Source: Clostridia bacterium
GTDB lineage: Bacteria > Bacillota_A > Clostridia > Monoglobales > Monoglobaceae
Length of the DNA: 42,178 nt
Direction of reading: 5' to 3'
NCBI GenBank assembly: GCA_017436135.1
Contig: JAFSDQ010000013.1
Coordinates: forward strand, 1-42,178
The translations under genes were made by a program, and so were the position numbers. Position 1 is the stretch's first letter; each line of letters begins with the position of its first letter. Of the stretch, positions 15,670 through 23,302 are shown piece after piece. The notes under the pieces are model-generated. The model had not been told where the DNA came from. It saw nothing but the letters and a program-made list of their open reading frames with translations, and ran no database searches.

Positions 15670-15945
15670 ATGGCACAAGAAGCATTAGGAATGGTAGAAA
15701 CAAGAGGCTTGGTTGCAGCAATTGAGGCAGCCGATGCAATGGTAAAGGCAGCAGAGGTTACTCTTATCGGTACCGAGAAAATCGGTTCAGGTTTGGTAAG
15801 TGTTATGGTTCGCGGTGATGTTGGCGCAGTTAAGGCAGCTGTAGAAGTTGGCAGCGCAAACGCATCAAGACTTGGTGAGTTGGTTGCAACACATGTAATC
15901 CCCAGACCTCACAACGATGTTGAGAAGATTTTGCCGACACTTTAA
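15670..15945 (+). CDS. BMC-H shell protein (PduA/EutM type), copy 1
   Basis: The 91-residue hexameric shell protein begins [20 protein letters not shown] and covers a complete single BMC (PF00936) domain, ending [13 protein letters not shown]. Hexamers of this type tile the facets and their central pore passes small substrates. The pore loop reads [10 protein letters not shown]. It is nearly identical to the core of the next gene, differing mainly at residues 25, 29 and 33 and near 56, which points to recent duplication. AGGAGG sits eight bases before the ATG. Confidence 0.97.
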   Translation: MAQEALGMVETRGLVAAIEAADAMVKAAEVTLIGTEKIGSGLVSVMVRGDVGAVKAAVEVGSANASRLGELVATHVIPRPHNDVEKILPTL

Positions 15946-15956
15946 TTTTTGTAAGT

Positions 15957-16234
15957 TAGGGTGACAGAAGATATCCGAACCGCGCCTTAAACAGCGTAAT
16001 TTCGGTATATTTTAGCTCGTCATCTTTGCAAGGCGTCAGCCTTGCTTCATCTTCCGCACTAAAATCCCCTCAAAATTTCATCCGTTTAAGGTCGAAGAAT
16101 TTTCAAAGAGGGAATTTTATGCTTATGCAAGGCAAAAACACAGGTAATCCTTGACGGATTACCGAGTATTTTAACGTGGCAGAAGCGAAAATTAACCATT
16201 GAAAATCGTGGTTCAGATAACTTCTGTCACCCTA
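15957..16234. mobile_element. MITE-like element with terminal inverted repeats and TA flanks
   Basis: The left end TAGGGTGACAGAAG (15957-15970) is the exact reverse complement of the right end CTTCTGTCACCCTA (16221-16234), and the match continues as TATC with one mismatch. If the repeats start at GGGTGAC, each end is flanked by TA, the target duplicated by Tc1/mariner-IS630 transposases. The 270-odd bases between hold no long frame but several small palindromes, such as GCAAGGCgtcaGCCTTGC near 16037 and TAATCCttgacGGATTA near 16146. It separates the two BMC-H genes. Confidence 0.72.
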
Positions 16235-16251
16235 GGTTAGGTGACTGTATA

Positions 16252-16701
16252 ATGGCAGTGAAAAAGACTAATGGTGCAGCGGCAAAGCCTGCAGCAGCAA
16301 AGCCTGCAGCAAAAGCAGCGCCTGCAGCAAAGCCTGCGGCACCTTCAAAAAAAGTTGCTCCAAAAGCAACAGTAAAACCTGCGGAGGAAACCGCAAAGGT
16401 AATTGTAAAGGAGGAAAAAATTATGGCACAGGAAGCATTGGGAATGGTTGAAACAAGAGGTTTGGTTGCAGCTATCGAAGCTGCTGATGCAATGCTCAAA
16501 GCAGCAAACGTTACTTTGGTTGGAACCGAAAAGATTGGTTCAGGTCTTGTAAGTGTTATGGTTCGCGGTGATGTTGGTGCAGTTAAGTCAGCTGTAGAAG
16601 TTGGCAGCGCAAACGCATCAAGACTCGGCGAATTAGTTGCTACACACGTAATTCCGAGACCTCACAACGATGTCGAGAAGATTTTACCGACACTCAAATA
16701 A
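16252..16701 (+). CDS. BMC-H shell protein, copy 2, with optional Ala/Lys/Pro-rich N-terminal extension
   Basis: Two starts are credible. ATG 16252 has AGGTGA seven bases before it and gives a 149-residue protein whose first 57 residues are almost only Ala, Lys, Pro, Val and Thr (repeats of AAKPA). ATG 16423, in the same frame, has AAAGGAGGAAAAAATT before it and gives a 92-residue standard BMC-H nearly identical to copy 1. Both forms may be made, much as PduB and PduB' come from one gene. The extension should be disordered and basic. It could project from the facet, bind nucleic acid or tether cargo, none of which the sequence proves. Confidence 0.93.
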   Translation: MAVKKTNGAAAKPAAAKPAAKAAPAAKPAAPSKKVAPKATVKPAEETAKVIVKEEKIMAQEALGMVETRGLVAAIEAADAMLKAANVTLVGTEKIGSGLVSVMVRGDVGAVKSAVEVGSANASRLGELVATHVIPRPHNDVEKILPTLK

Positions 16702-16716
16702 GATTTTGGTTTTTAT

Positions 16717-16745
16717 TCTCTGCGGTGCGATAAGCACCGCAGAGA
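16717..16745. other. strong intercistronic hairpin before the vertex-protein gene
   Basis: TCTCTGCGGTGC (16717-16728) pairs perfectly with GCACCGCAGAGA (16734-16745) around a GATAA loop. The bases after it are GAAAGCC rather than a T run, so it is not a clear terminator. An mRNA-stabilising or processing element that sets shell-protein ratios is plausible. Confidence 0.55.
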
Positions 16746-16770
16746 GAAAGCCTGAAATGAGGTAAATGAT

Positions 16771-17031
16771 ATGATTATTGGTAAGGTTACGGGGAGCGTA
16801 GTTTCTACCCGAAAAAATGAGAACTTAATTGGAAATAAGTTCATGATAGTAGAGCCGATAGATTGCGACAAGAAGGTTGTTGCCATTGACAATATCGGCG
16901 CAGGTATAGGCGAATATGTGCTTGTTGCCACAGGAAGTGCGGCAAGAGTCGGATGCGGACAAGGAAGCTCGCCCATTGATGCGGCTATTGTCGGTATTAT
17001 TGACGACGGAAAAGATATATTTGAAAAATAA
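16771..17031 (+). CDS. EutN/CcmL-type BMC vertex protein (BMC-P)
   Basis: The 86-residue protein fits the EutN/CcmL family: start MIIGKVTGSVVSTRKNENLIG, a central VAIDNIGAGIGEYVLVATGSAAR stretch and closing DAAIVGIIDD. Pentamers of this protein cap the twelve corners of the icosahedral shell. Few copies are needed, in keeping with its position after the intercistronic hairpin. It is the only vertex gene seen. The ribosome site is a modest GAGGTAA. Confidence 0.94.
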   Translation: MIIGKVTGSVVSTRKNENLIGNKFMIVEPIDCDKKVVAIDNIGAGIGEYVLVATGSAARVGCGQGSSPIDAAIVGIIDDGKDIFEK

Positions 17032-17055
17032 TTTTGAAGAGGGGATGCAGACAGT

Positions 17056-18396
17056 ATGACTATAAACGAGCTGGCAAACCTTTTGAGAAAAAACGGAATT
17101 ACAGGTGCAGGGGGAGCAGGGTTTCCGTCATACGCGAAGCTTAATGAAAAGGCGGATACAATCATCCTTAACTGTGCTGAATGTGAGCCTATTCTCAAAC
17201 TGCATCGTCAAGTTCTCGAAAAGTATGCCTTTGAAATAATAAGCACACTCAATACAATTGCAGAAGCTGTTGGTGCAACCTCGGTTATAATTGCCCTGAA
17301 AAAGTCTTACGAAGGCGCAACAGCAGCCGCAACGGCAGTTGTTCAGGATTTTAAAAACACAGAAATAAAATTTTTGCCCGAACAATATCCCTCGGGCGAC
17401 GAAGTGGTTACTATATACGAAACCACAGGCAGAGTAGTCCCTCCGGGGAGTATTCCCATTTCGGTTGGGGTAATAGTATTTAACCCCGAAACAATACTTA
17501 ATGTTTACTATGCAATTGAAGAAGACCGACCTGTAACACATAAGTTTGTAACTGTTGCAGGAGAGGTAAAAAACCCTAAAACAGTATATGTGCCCATTGG
17601 AATAAGCAATAAGGACCTTATTTCTTTAGCAGGTGGGACCACCGCAAAGGATGTTGCTCTTATCAGCGGCGGACCTATGATGGGAAAAGAGGTTGGCATA
17701 TACGATACAGTGACAAAGACAACAAATGCGATTTTGGTTTTACCCAATGACCATTATATTATACAAAGAAAACGAGGAAGCGTGCAGATTGACACAAAAA
17801 GAGCCATGAGCTCTTGCTGCCAGTGCAGAATGTGTACGGATTTGTGTCCCAGAAATCTTCTTGGCCATCCAATAGAGCCAAGCGAGTTTATGCACGCCGC
17901 AAGCAGCGGAACAATCAGAGATGTGAAGCCTATGATTAACACTATGTTCTGCTCGGGCTGCGGAGTATGCGAAATGTATGCCTGTACCCAGGGGCTGTCA
18001 CCCCGAAAAATGATACTTGAATATAAAGACGGACTTCGCAAAAACGGAATTACACCTCCAAAAGATGTAAAACCGGGGGCTGTTTCTCCCAAGAGAAAAT
18101 ACCGCGGAGTGTCAAAAGAGAGGCTGACCTCAAGGATAGGGCTTACCAAATATGAAGTAGATGCCCCTCTTGAGGAAACAGAAATAAAGATAAAGGAATA
18201 TAAAATTTCCCTTACACAGCATATTGGGGCACCTGCCGTTCCTTGCGTAAAGGCAAAGGATAAGGTTGTGGCAGGCCAGGTAATAGGCGAGGCAAAGCCA
18301 AATGCCCTTTCTGCTAATATTCATACACCGGTAAGCGGCAGTGTAGTAAGGGTAAGCGACAAATATATTGTTATTAAACAGGAGGGTGAAAAATGA
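17056..18396 (+). CDS. pduS: PduS-like (RnfC-related) electron-transfer protein
   Basis: The 446-residue protein has the RnfC-like N-terminal GITGAGGAGFPSYAKL motif for flavin/NADH binding, a SLBB-like segment, then two ferredoxin motifs: CCQCRMCTDLCP near residues 255-265 and CSGCGVCEMYAC near 299-310. A lipoyl-like C-terminal segment ends in HTPVSGSVVRV. In B12-dependent Pdu organelles PduS reduces cobalamin. Here no cobalamin enzyme exists, so a role in passing electrons through the shell, perhaps regenerating NAD+ or feeding the activase, is more likely (inference). Its stop overlaps the next start as ATGA, implying tight coupling with the PduT-like protein. Confidence 0.92.
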   Translation: MTINELANLLRKNGITGAGGAGFPSYAKLNEKADTIILNCAECEPILKLHRQVLEKYAFEIISTLNTIAEAVGATSVIIALKKSYEGATAAATAVVQDFKNTEIKFLPEQYPSGDEVVTIYETTGRVVPPGSIPISVGVIVFNPETILNVYYAIEEDRPVTHKFVTVAGEVKNPKTVYVPIGISNKDLISLAGGTTAKDVALISGGPMMGKEVGIYDTVTKTTNAILVLPNDHYIIQRKRGSVQIDTKRAMSSCCQCRMCTDLCPRNLLGHPIEPSEFMHAASSGTIRDVKPMINTMFCSGCGVCEMYACTQGLSPRKMILEYKDGLRKNGITPPKDVKPGAVSPKRKYRGVSKERLTSRIGLTKYEVDAPLEETEIKIKEYKISLTQHIGAPAVPCVKAKDKVVAGQVIGEAKPNALSANIHTPVSGSVVRVSDKYIVIKQEGEK

Positions 18397-18941
18397 GTAA
18401 GGCAATAGGAATGGCAGAATACCAGACCGTGTCTACAGGTATTGAGGCGGCAGATTTAATGATAAAGACCGCAGATGTAGATGTTATTGAAGCCCAAACT
18501 GTTTGTCCGGGTAAATATATAATCATCATTACAGGTGAATTAAGTGCGGTAAAGGCATCGGTAGATGCAACCCGTGCAAGGTTCGGAGAAAAGCTTATAG
18601 ACAGCTTTGTTCTGGGAAACCCTGATGAATCTATTTTCCCGGCTATATATGCCACAAACGAGATAAAAAATAAGAGTGCCCTTGGTGTTCTTGAAACATT
18701 TTCGGCAGCAACAATGATTGTGGCAGGAGATGTGGCGGCAAAAACCGCAGAGGTAGAGCTTATAGAGATGCGTCTTGCAAGAGGTATGTGCGGAAAATCC
18801 TACATGCTGATTACAGGAGAGGTTGCGGCGGTTGCGGCGGCAATCGAAAAGGCAAAGGTAGCGGCAGGGGACAAGGGAATGTTCCTTGACAGCTCTATTA
18901 TCGCAAATCCCGACGATAAGCTCTGGGAAACAATATTATAG
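18393..18941 (+). CDS. pduT: PduT-like tandem-domain shell protein with Fe-S ligand Cys38
   Basis: The 182-residue protein holds two BMC domains (about 4-88 and 95-180), forming a trimeric pseudo-hexamer (BMC-T). In the first domain the pore loop reads AQTVCPGK, placing Cys at position 38, the residue that binds a [4Fe-4S] cluster in the pore of PduT. The second domain has MCGKSYM at the matching loop. Overlap by four bases with the PduS-like gene supports a PduS-PduT electron path across the shell. Confidence 0.92.
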   Translation: MSKAIGMAEYQTVSTGIEAADLMIKTADVDVIEAQTVCPGKYIIIITGELSAVKASVDATRARFGEKLIDSFVLGNPDESIFPAIYATNEIKNKSALGVLETFSAATMIVAGDVAAKTAEVELIEMRLARGMCGKSYMLITGEVAAVAAAIEKAKVAAGDKGMFLDSSIIANPDDKLWETIL

Positions 18942-18983
18942 TAAATTACACAAACTATTTAGCTATGTCAGGAGGAAAAGCAA

Positions 18984-20384
18984 ATGGTAGTTGATGAAAA
19001 GTATATAAGTGAGATAGTTGCAAATGTTGTAAACAGCATTGCAGACAAAGCAAGTGAGGAGAAACAGCCAAAGCAAAAGGGTGTTTTTGATACCATGAGT
19101 GAGGCTCTCGCAGCAGTTGAGGTTGCATACAAGCAGTTCCGCAGCTACAGCGTAGAACAGAGAGAGAAGATGATTTCTGTAATCAGACGCCTTACCCTTG
19201 AAGAAGCGGCAAAGATGGCAATTCTCGGTGTAGAGGAAACAGGAATGGGAAGAGTTTCCGATAAAATCATCAAGCATCAGCTTGTTGCCAACAAGACCCC
19301 GGGAACAGAGGATTTAAGTCCCTCTGTTATGACAGGTGACCAGGGTCTTACCCTTATCGAAATGGCTCCCTTTGGTGTTATAGGAAGTATCACTCCCTCC
19401 ACCAACCCCAGCGAAACTGTTATTTGTAACTCTATGGGTATGATTGCAGGGGGTAATGCAGTTGTTTTCAATCCTCACCCCAACGCAAAGAAAACTGCCA
19501 ACTATGCAGTTGACCTTGTAAACAGAGCTATTCTTGAAGCAGGCGGACCTGAAAACCTTGTTGTTTCAGTAAAGAACCCCACTCACGACAGCTCCAACGA
19601 GATGATGAAGTCACCTATTGTCAGAATGCTTGTTGCAACAGGTGGCCCCGGAGTTGTTAAGGCGCTTTTGTCATCAGGCAAAAAGGCAATCGGTGCAGGT
19701 GCAGGTAACCCCCCTGTTATCGTTGATGATACAGCAGATGTTAAAAAGGCAGGTGCAGATATTGTTGCAGGTGCAAGCTTTGACAACAATCTTCCCTGTA
19801 TCGCAGAGAAAGAATGTTTTGCTTTCCGTAACATAGCAGACGAATTGATAGAGAGTATGACCAAAAACGGTGCATACCTTGTAAAAGGTGCAGATATTGA
19901 TAAGCTGGTTAAGCTCTGCCTTGTTGAAAAAGACGGCAAGTACTCAATCAACAAGGATTGGGTAGGTAAGGACGCAGGCAAGTTCTTAAAGGCAATCGGT
20001 ATTGATGCAGACCCAAGACTTATTATATGTGAAGTTCCCAACGAGCATCCCTTTGTTCAGGTAGAAATGATGATGCCGATTCTGGGTATTGTTCGTGTTG
20101 ACAATATAGAAGAGGCAATAAAATATGCGGTTGCAGCCGAGCATGGCAACAGACACTCTGCACACATTCACTCAAAGAATGTTGACAACCTTACAAACTT
20201 TGCACGTGCGGTTGAAACTACTATTTTTGTAAAGAACGCACCGTCTTATGCAGGTATAGGCGCAGGGGGCGAGGGTTATACAACCTTTACAATCGCAGGT
20301 CCTACAGGAGAGGGTCTTACTGCGGCTCATTCCTTTACCAGACAGAGAAGATGTGTAATGGTGGATAATTTCCATATAGTATAA
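18984..20384 (+). CDS. pduP: CoA-acylating propionaldehyde dehydrogenase (PduP/EutE family)
   Basis: The 466-residue enzyme starts with an amphipathic encapsulation helix (YISEIVANVVNSIADKA) and a short Lys/Gln linker to about residue 33, then the aldehyde dehydrogenase fold with catalytic Cys272 in FDNNLPCIAEKE and nucleotide-binding ITPSTNPSET. It oxidises propionaldehyde to propionyl-CoA with NAD+ and CoA inside the compartment. PduL downstream regenerates CoA and the alcohol dehydrogenase regenerates NAD+. AGGAGG precedes the ATG by eight bases. Confidence 0.95.
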   Translation: MVVDEKYISEIVANVVNSIADKASEEKQPKQKGVFDTMSEALAAVEVAYKQFRSYSVEQREKMISVIRRLTLEEAAKMAILGVEETGMGRVSDKIIKHQLVANKTPGTEDLSPSVMTGDQGLTLIEMAPFGVIGSITPSTNPSETVICNSMGMIAGGNAVVFNPHPNAKKTANYAVDLVNRAILEAGGPENLVVSVKNPTHDSSNEMMKSPIVRMLVATGGPGVVKALLSSGKKAIGAGAGNPPVIVDDTADVKKAGADIVAGASFDNNLPCIAEKECFAFRNIADELIESMTKNGAYLVKGADIDKLVKLCLVEKDGKYSINKDWVGKDAGKFLKAIGIDADPRLIICEVPNEHPFVQVEMMMPILGIVRVDNIEEAIKYAVAAEHGNRHSAHIHSKNVDNLTNFARAVETTIFVKNAPSYAGIGAGGEGYTTFTIAGPTGEGLTAAHSFTRQRRCVMVDNFHIV

Positions 20385-20440
20385 AAGATTGCAAAAACAC
20401 CAGAGAGCGACAGGATTGTCGCTTCGCAAGGAGATAGATT

Positions 20441-21088
20441 ATGAAAGCACTTGGAATGATAGAGGTTTACAGCTTTACAATGGCTCTTGTTGTTGCAGAT
20501 ACTGCAGCAAAGGCGGCAGATGTAAAGATAATAGCCTTTGACAGAAACAGACCTATAAGTCCTGATGTTCCTGCCCCTCTTGTTATGGTAGTAAAGATAG
20601 AGGGCGAGGTTGCGGCTGTAGAAGCGGCAGTTGCGGCAGGGGTTGCCAGAGCAAAAAGCGAGAACAAGTACATTGTCTCCCACATAATACCACGGCCTGA
20701 TGACCAGACAGAGGCGATGGGATACCTTCTTGATATCAACAGAGATAAATATAACAAAAAGCTGCCAAAGAACTTCAGAGGTATGGATATAGATATAACT
20801 TCCCCCAAAATGGCTTTCGGCATTATAGAAATAGAGGGTCTTGTTGCGGCGATAGAGGGTCTTGATGCAATGGTTAAAGCGGCAGATGTCCGTATTTTAC
20901 ATACAGAGAAAAGACTTGGCGGCAGACTTGTTACCCTTATTGTAGGGGGAGAGGTTTCTGCGGCAAAGGCTGCTGTTGATGCAGGGGAAAAGGCGGCATC
21001 AAAGATTGGTAAAATTTTTGGCAAAGAGGTTATACCAAGCCCCCATGGCGAGCTTGCCAAGTTTATTGATTTGGAAATAAAGGATTAA
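20441..21088 (+). CDS. tandem-domain BMC shell protein (BMC-T)
   Basis: The 215-residue protein contains two BMC domains: residues 1-90 (MKALGMIEVYSFTMALVVADT) and 125-210 (MAFGIIEIEGLVAAIEGLDAMVKAADV), joined by a linker of about 35 residues rich in Lys/Asp. The second domain closely resembles the BMC-H copies in this locus, while the first is more divergent. It has no cysteine, so it is not a PduT-type cluster carrier and may be a gated or structural tile. A small hairpin GCGACAggatTGTCGC and a good AAGGAG site lie just upstream. Confidence 0.92.
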   Translation: MKALGMIEVYSFTMALVVADTAAKAADVKIIAFDRNRPISPDVPAPLVMVVKIEGEVAAVEAAVAAGVARAKSENKYIVSHIIPRPDDQTEAMGYLLDINRDKYNKKLPKNFRGMDIDITSPKMAFGIIEIEGLVAAIEGLDAMVKAADVRILHTEKRLGGRLVTLIVGGEVSAAKAAVDAGEKAASKIGKIFGKEVIPSPHGELAKFIDLEIKD

Positions 21089-21127
21089 CTTCGTATTTCA
21101 CAGAAAATGGTGAAAGGATGATTATAT

Positions 21128-21766
21128 ATGATAGACAAGAGTATAGTAGAGCAAGCCGTAAAAGCTGCTGTTGCTCAGGTGCGCAGTGACCACGGTCAGA
21201 TAAAAATAGGCGTGTCCCAAAGACACATACATCTTTCCAGAGCAGATTTGGATGTTCTCTTCGGCAAAGGATACGAGCTGACAAAGAAAAAGACTCTTAT
21301 GGGCAGAGAATATGCTGCAGAAGAGGTTGTTACCCTTGTTGGCCCCTCCTTAAAGGCTATTGAAAAGGTAAGAGTTCTGGGCCCTGTACGAGAGAAGACA
21401 CAGGTGGAGATTTCAAGAACGGATACCTTTATACTTAAGGTAAGCCCCCCTGTTCGTCCCTCGGGTAAGGTTGAGGGCTCTGAAAGAATGGTAATCGTAG
21501 GCCCCAAGGGCAGCGTATATCTTAAAGAGGGTGTTATAATTGCCAACCGTCACATTCATCTGACTCCCGAATATGCGGAGAACAAAGGTATAAAGGACGG
21601 AGATTTGGTTGATGTTCTGGTAGAGGGTGTAAAGCCTACCAAGTTCTTTGACGTTCAGGTAAGAGTAAGAGATGATTTTAATGTAGAGATGCACATTGAT
21701 ACAGACGATGCAAATTCTGCAGGACTTAAGAATGGTGACCTTGTACAGATTATAAACAAGAAATAG
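21128..21766 (+). CDS. pduL: phosphate propanoyltransferase PduL
   Basis: The 212-residue protein has the PduL signature: two zinc-binding His motifs, QRHIHLS near residue 35 and NRHIHLT near 140, in a duplicated barrel. It converts propionyl-CoA and phosphate to propionyl-phosphate, freeing CoA for the aldehyde dehydrogenase. The first ~20 residues (KSIVEQAVKAAVAQVRS) form an amphipathic encapsulation helix. No propionate/acetate kinase follows, so the final ATP-yielding step must be encoded elsewhere. Confidence 0.95.
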   Translation: MIDKSIVEQAVKAAVAQVRSDHGQIKIGVSQRHIHLSRADLDVLFGKGYELTKKKTLMGREYAAEEVVTLVGPSLKAIEKVRVLGPVREKTQVEISRTDTFILKVSPPVRPSGKVEGSERMVIVGPKGSVYLKEGVIIANRHIHLTPEYAENKGIKDGDLVDVLVEGVKPTKFFDVQVRVRDDFNVEMHIDTDDANSAGLKNGDLVQIINKK

Positions 21767-21783
21767 GAAGGAGCTGCAGAGCA

Positions 21784-22551
21784 ATGTTTGCATTGGAGCG
21801 CCAACAAAAGATAGTTGAAATTTTAAATGATTTAGGTGCCGTTTCGGTGAGTAAGCTCAGCGAGGATTTGGGGGTAACAGAGGAAACTGTCAGACGTGAC
21901 CTTGAAAAGTTAGAGGGGCAAGAGCTTCTTCGCAGAACCCATGGCGGCGCACTTCCCATGGACGAGGGAAGTAATGAGCTTTCTCTGAAAAAGAGAAGAG
22001 AAACCAATGTCGAGGCAAAGAAACAGATTGCCATGGCGGCGGTAAATATGATTGCCTCGGGAGATACAATTTTTCTTGATGCCTCCACAACAACATATTA
22101 TATGGCAAAGGAAATAAAGAGAATGAAGCTGAATATTACGGTTATCAGCAACTCTCTTTTTGTTATAAACGAGCTCTCTGATGTGGAGCATGTTAAAATG
22201 ATTGCAGTGGGCGGTCTTGTTGGACAAAACCAGTCCTTTGTGGGCAGATTTGCAGAAAATTGTATTGAAGAAAATTATTTTGCCAATAAAATGTTTTTCA
22301 GCAGCAAAGGAATTGTGCAAGGCAATGGAATTCTGGAAAGCAACGAGCAGGAATGTGCAATAAAGCAACAGATGCTAAAAAATTCCACCAAGCATTATTA
22401 TATCTGTGATAAATCAAAAATAGGCAGAATTGGTTTTATAAAGCTGGCAGGCTATGACGAGATTGACTGTGTTATTACAGAGGCAGACATAGCTGAAGAG
22501 TGGAAGAGCGAGCTCGGGGAGCTTGGAGTAGATATAATAAAGAGCAAATAA
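21784..22551 (+). CDS. DeoR-family transcriptional regulator
   Basis: The 255-residue protein has the DeoR N-terminal helix-turn-helix (RQQKIVEILNDLGAVSVSKL, then GVTEETVRRDLEKLE and RTHGGA) and the C-terminal sugar-phosphate-sensing DeoRC domain with FLDASTTTYYMA and ISNSLFVINEL. Family members respond to phosphorylated sugar intermediates, fitting control of fucose/rhamnose use by a pathway intermediate. It is the last gene of the locus, 17 bases after PduL, and a strong terminator follows. I could not see its operator near the 7491 promoter. Confidence 0.93.
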   Translation: MFALERQQKIVEILNDLGAVSVSKLSEDLGVTEETVRRDLEKLEGQELLRRTHGGALPMDEGSNELSLKKRRETNVEAKKQIAMAAVNMIASGDTIFLDASTTTYYMAKEIKRMKLNITVISNSLFVINELSDVEHVKMIAVGGLVGQNQSFVGRFAENCIEENYFANKMFFSSKGIVQGNGILESNEQECAIKQQMLKNSTKHYYICDKSKIGRIGFIKLAGYDEIDCVITEADIAEEWKSELGELGVDIIKSK

Positions 22552-22554
22552 TAT

Positions 22555-22586
22555 AAGGCAGAAGCTTCTCATAAGCTTCTGCCTTT
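22555..22586 (+). terminator. terminator at the end of the microcompartment locus
   Basis: AAGGCAGAAGCTT pairs with AAGCTTCTGCCTT around a CTCAT loop, ending in a short T run, directly after the DeoR gene. Confidence 0.82.
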
Positions 22587-22589
22587 GTT

Positions 22590-22715
22590 GTGTAAATTAT
22601 TTTGCAATCTCCTCCCGTCACGCTTTGCGTGCCACCCTCCTCAATGAGGAGGGCTCATTTGCGCCGTAGGGGAGGGGCTTGCGTGGCGTTCCGCGGAATG
22701 ACACATAGGTCGTTC
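22590..22715. repeat. composite palindromic repeat, partial copy
   Basis: It begins GTGTAAATTATTTTGCAA, shares CGTCACGCTTTGCGTGCC and CCTCCTCAATGAGGAGG with the copies at 36970-37075 and 42124-42178, and ends with TTCCGCGGAATGACACATAG, which recurs in reverse at 26586-26620. It lies between the terminator and the rdgB stop. Confidence 0.75.
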
Positions 22716-22716
22716 C

Positions 22717-23301
22717 CTATAATCCCTGCTCAACAAATTTTTTAAGGGCACAGCTTCGGTGGCTGATGGAATTTTTTATGTCTCCGTCAAGCTCTCCGAG
22801 GGTCTTTTTATATTCATCCACATAAAATACAGGGTCGTATCCAAAACCTCCGTTTCCGCAAGCCTTGTGACTTATTCTGCCTGCACACTCACCGTAAAAG
22901 GTTCTTGTTTTTTCTCCCGGCTCCGCCAGAGCAATAACGCAAACAAAACGAGCCGTTCTTTCTTCGGACGGAACACCGTCCAGTGCACCCAGAAGTTTTG
23001 TGATATTTTCTTCGTCCGTAGCATTTTCCCCTGCATAGCGTGCAGTATATACCCCCGGGGCGCCCTTTAAATAATCCACACAAAGTCCGCTGTCATCTGC
23101 AATGGTGGGTTTTCCTGTTGCAGCCATTATTTCTTCTGCCTTTTTTATGGCGTTTGCCTCAAAGGTGTCCCCGTCCTCTATAACATCTATACTCCCTGAT
23201 CCTGCCTCTGTCTGGGTTATTACATCAAAATCAGGGCCTAAAATCTTCTTGATTTCCTCTGCCTTATGGATATTTTTACTTGCCAATACAAAAGTTTTCA
23301 T
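22717..23301 (-). CDS. rdgB: RdgB/HAM1 non-canonical purine NTP pyrophosphatase
   Basis: The 194-residue enzyme starts MKTFVLASKNIHKAEEIKKI with the family's S/T-x-N-x-x-K motif, followed by IADDSGLCVDYL and the late FGYDPVFYV and SHRSCAL motifs. It hydrolyses ITP, dITP and XTP to monophosphates to keep them out of DNA and RNA. The ATG at 23301 is one base past the addB stop and nine bases after GAAAGG. Longer readings into addB lack family residues. Confidence 0.94.
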   Translation of the reverse strand: MKTFVLASKNIHKAEEIKKILGPDFDVITQTEAGSGSIDVIEDGDTFEANAIKKAEEIMAATGKPTIADDSGLCVDYLKGAPGVYTARYAGENATDEENITKLLGALDGVPSEERTARFVCVIALAEPGEKTRTFYGECAGRISHKACGNGGFGYDPVFYVDEYKKTLGELDGDIKNSISHRSCALKKFVEQGL

Positions 23302-23302
23302 T

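Noticed and set aside
20467..21060. 197-residue open frame opposite the tandem BMC gene
   Set aside because: It mirrors the Ala/Val-rich shell gene and shows Ala/Ser/Thr low complexity and no family features.
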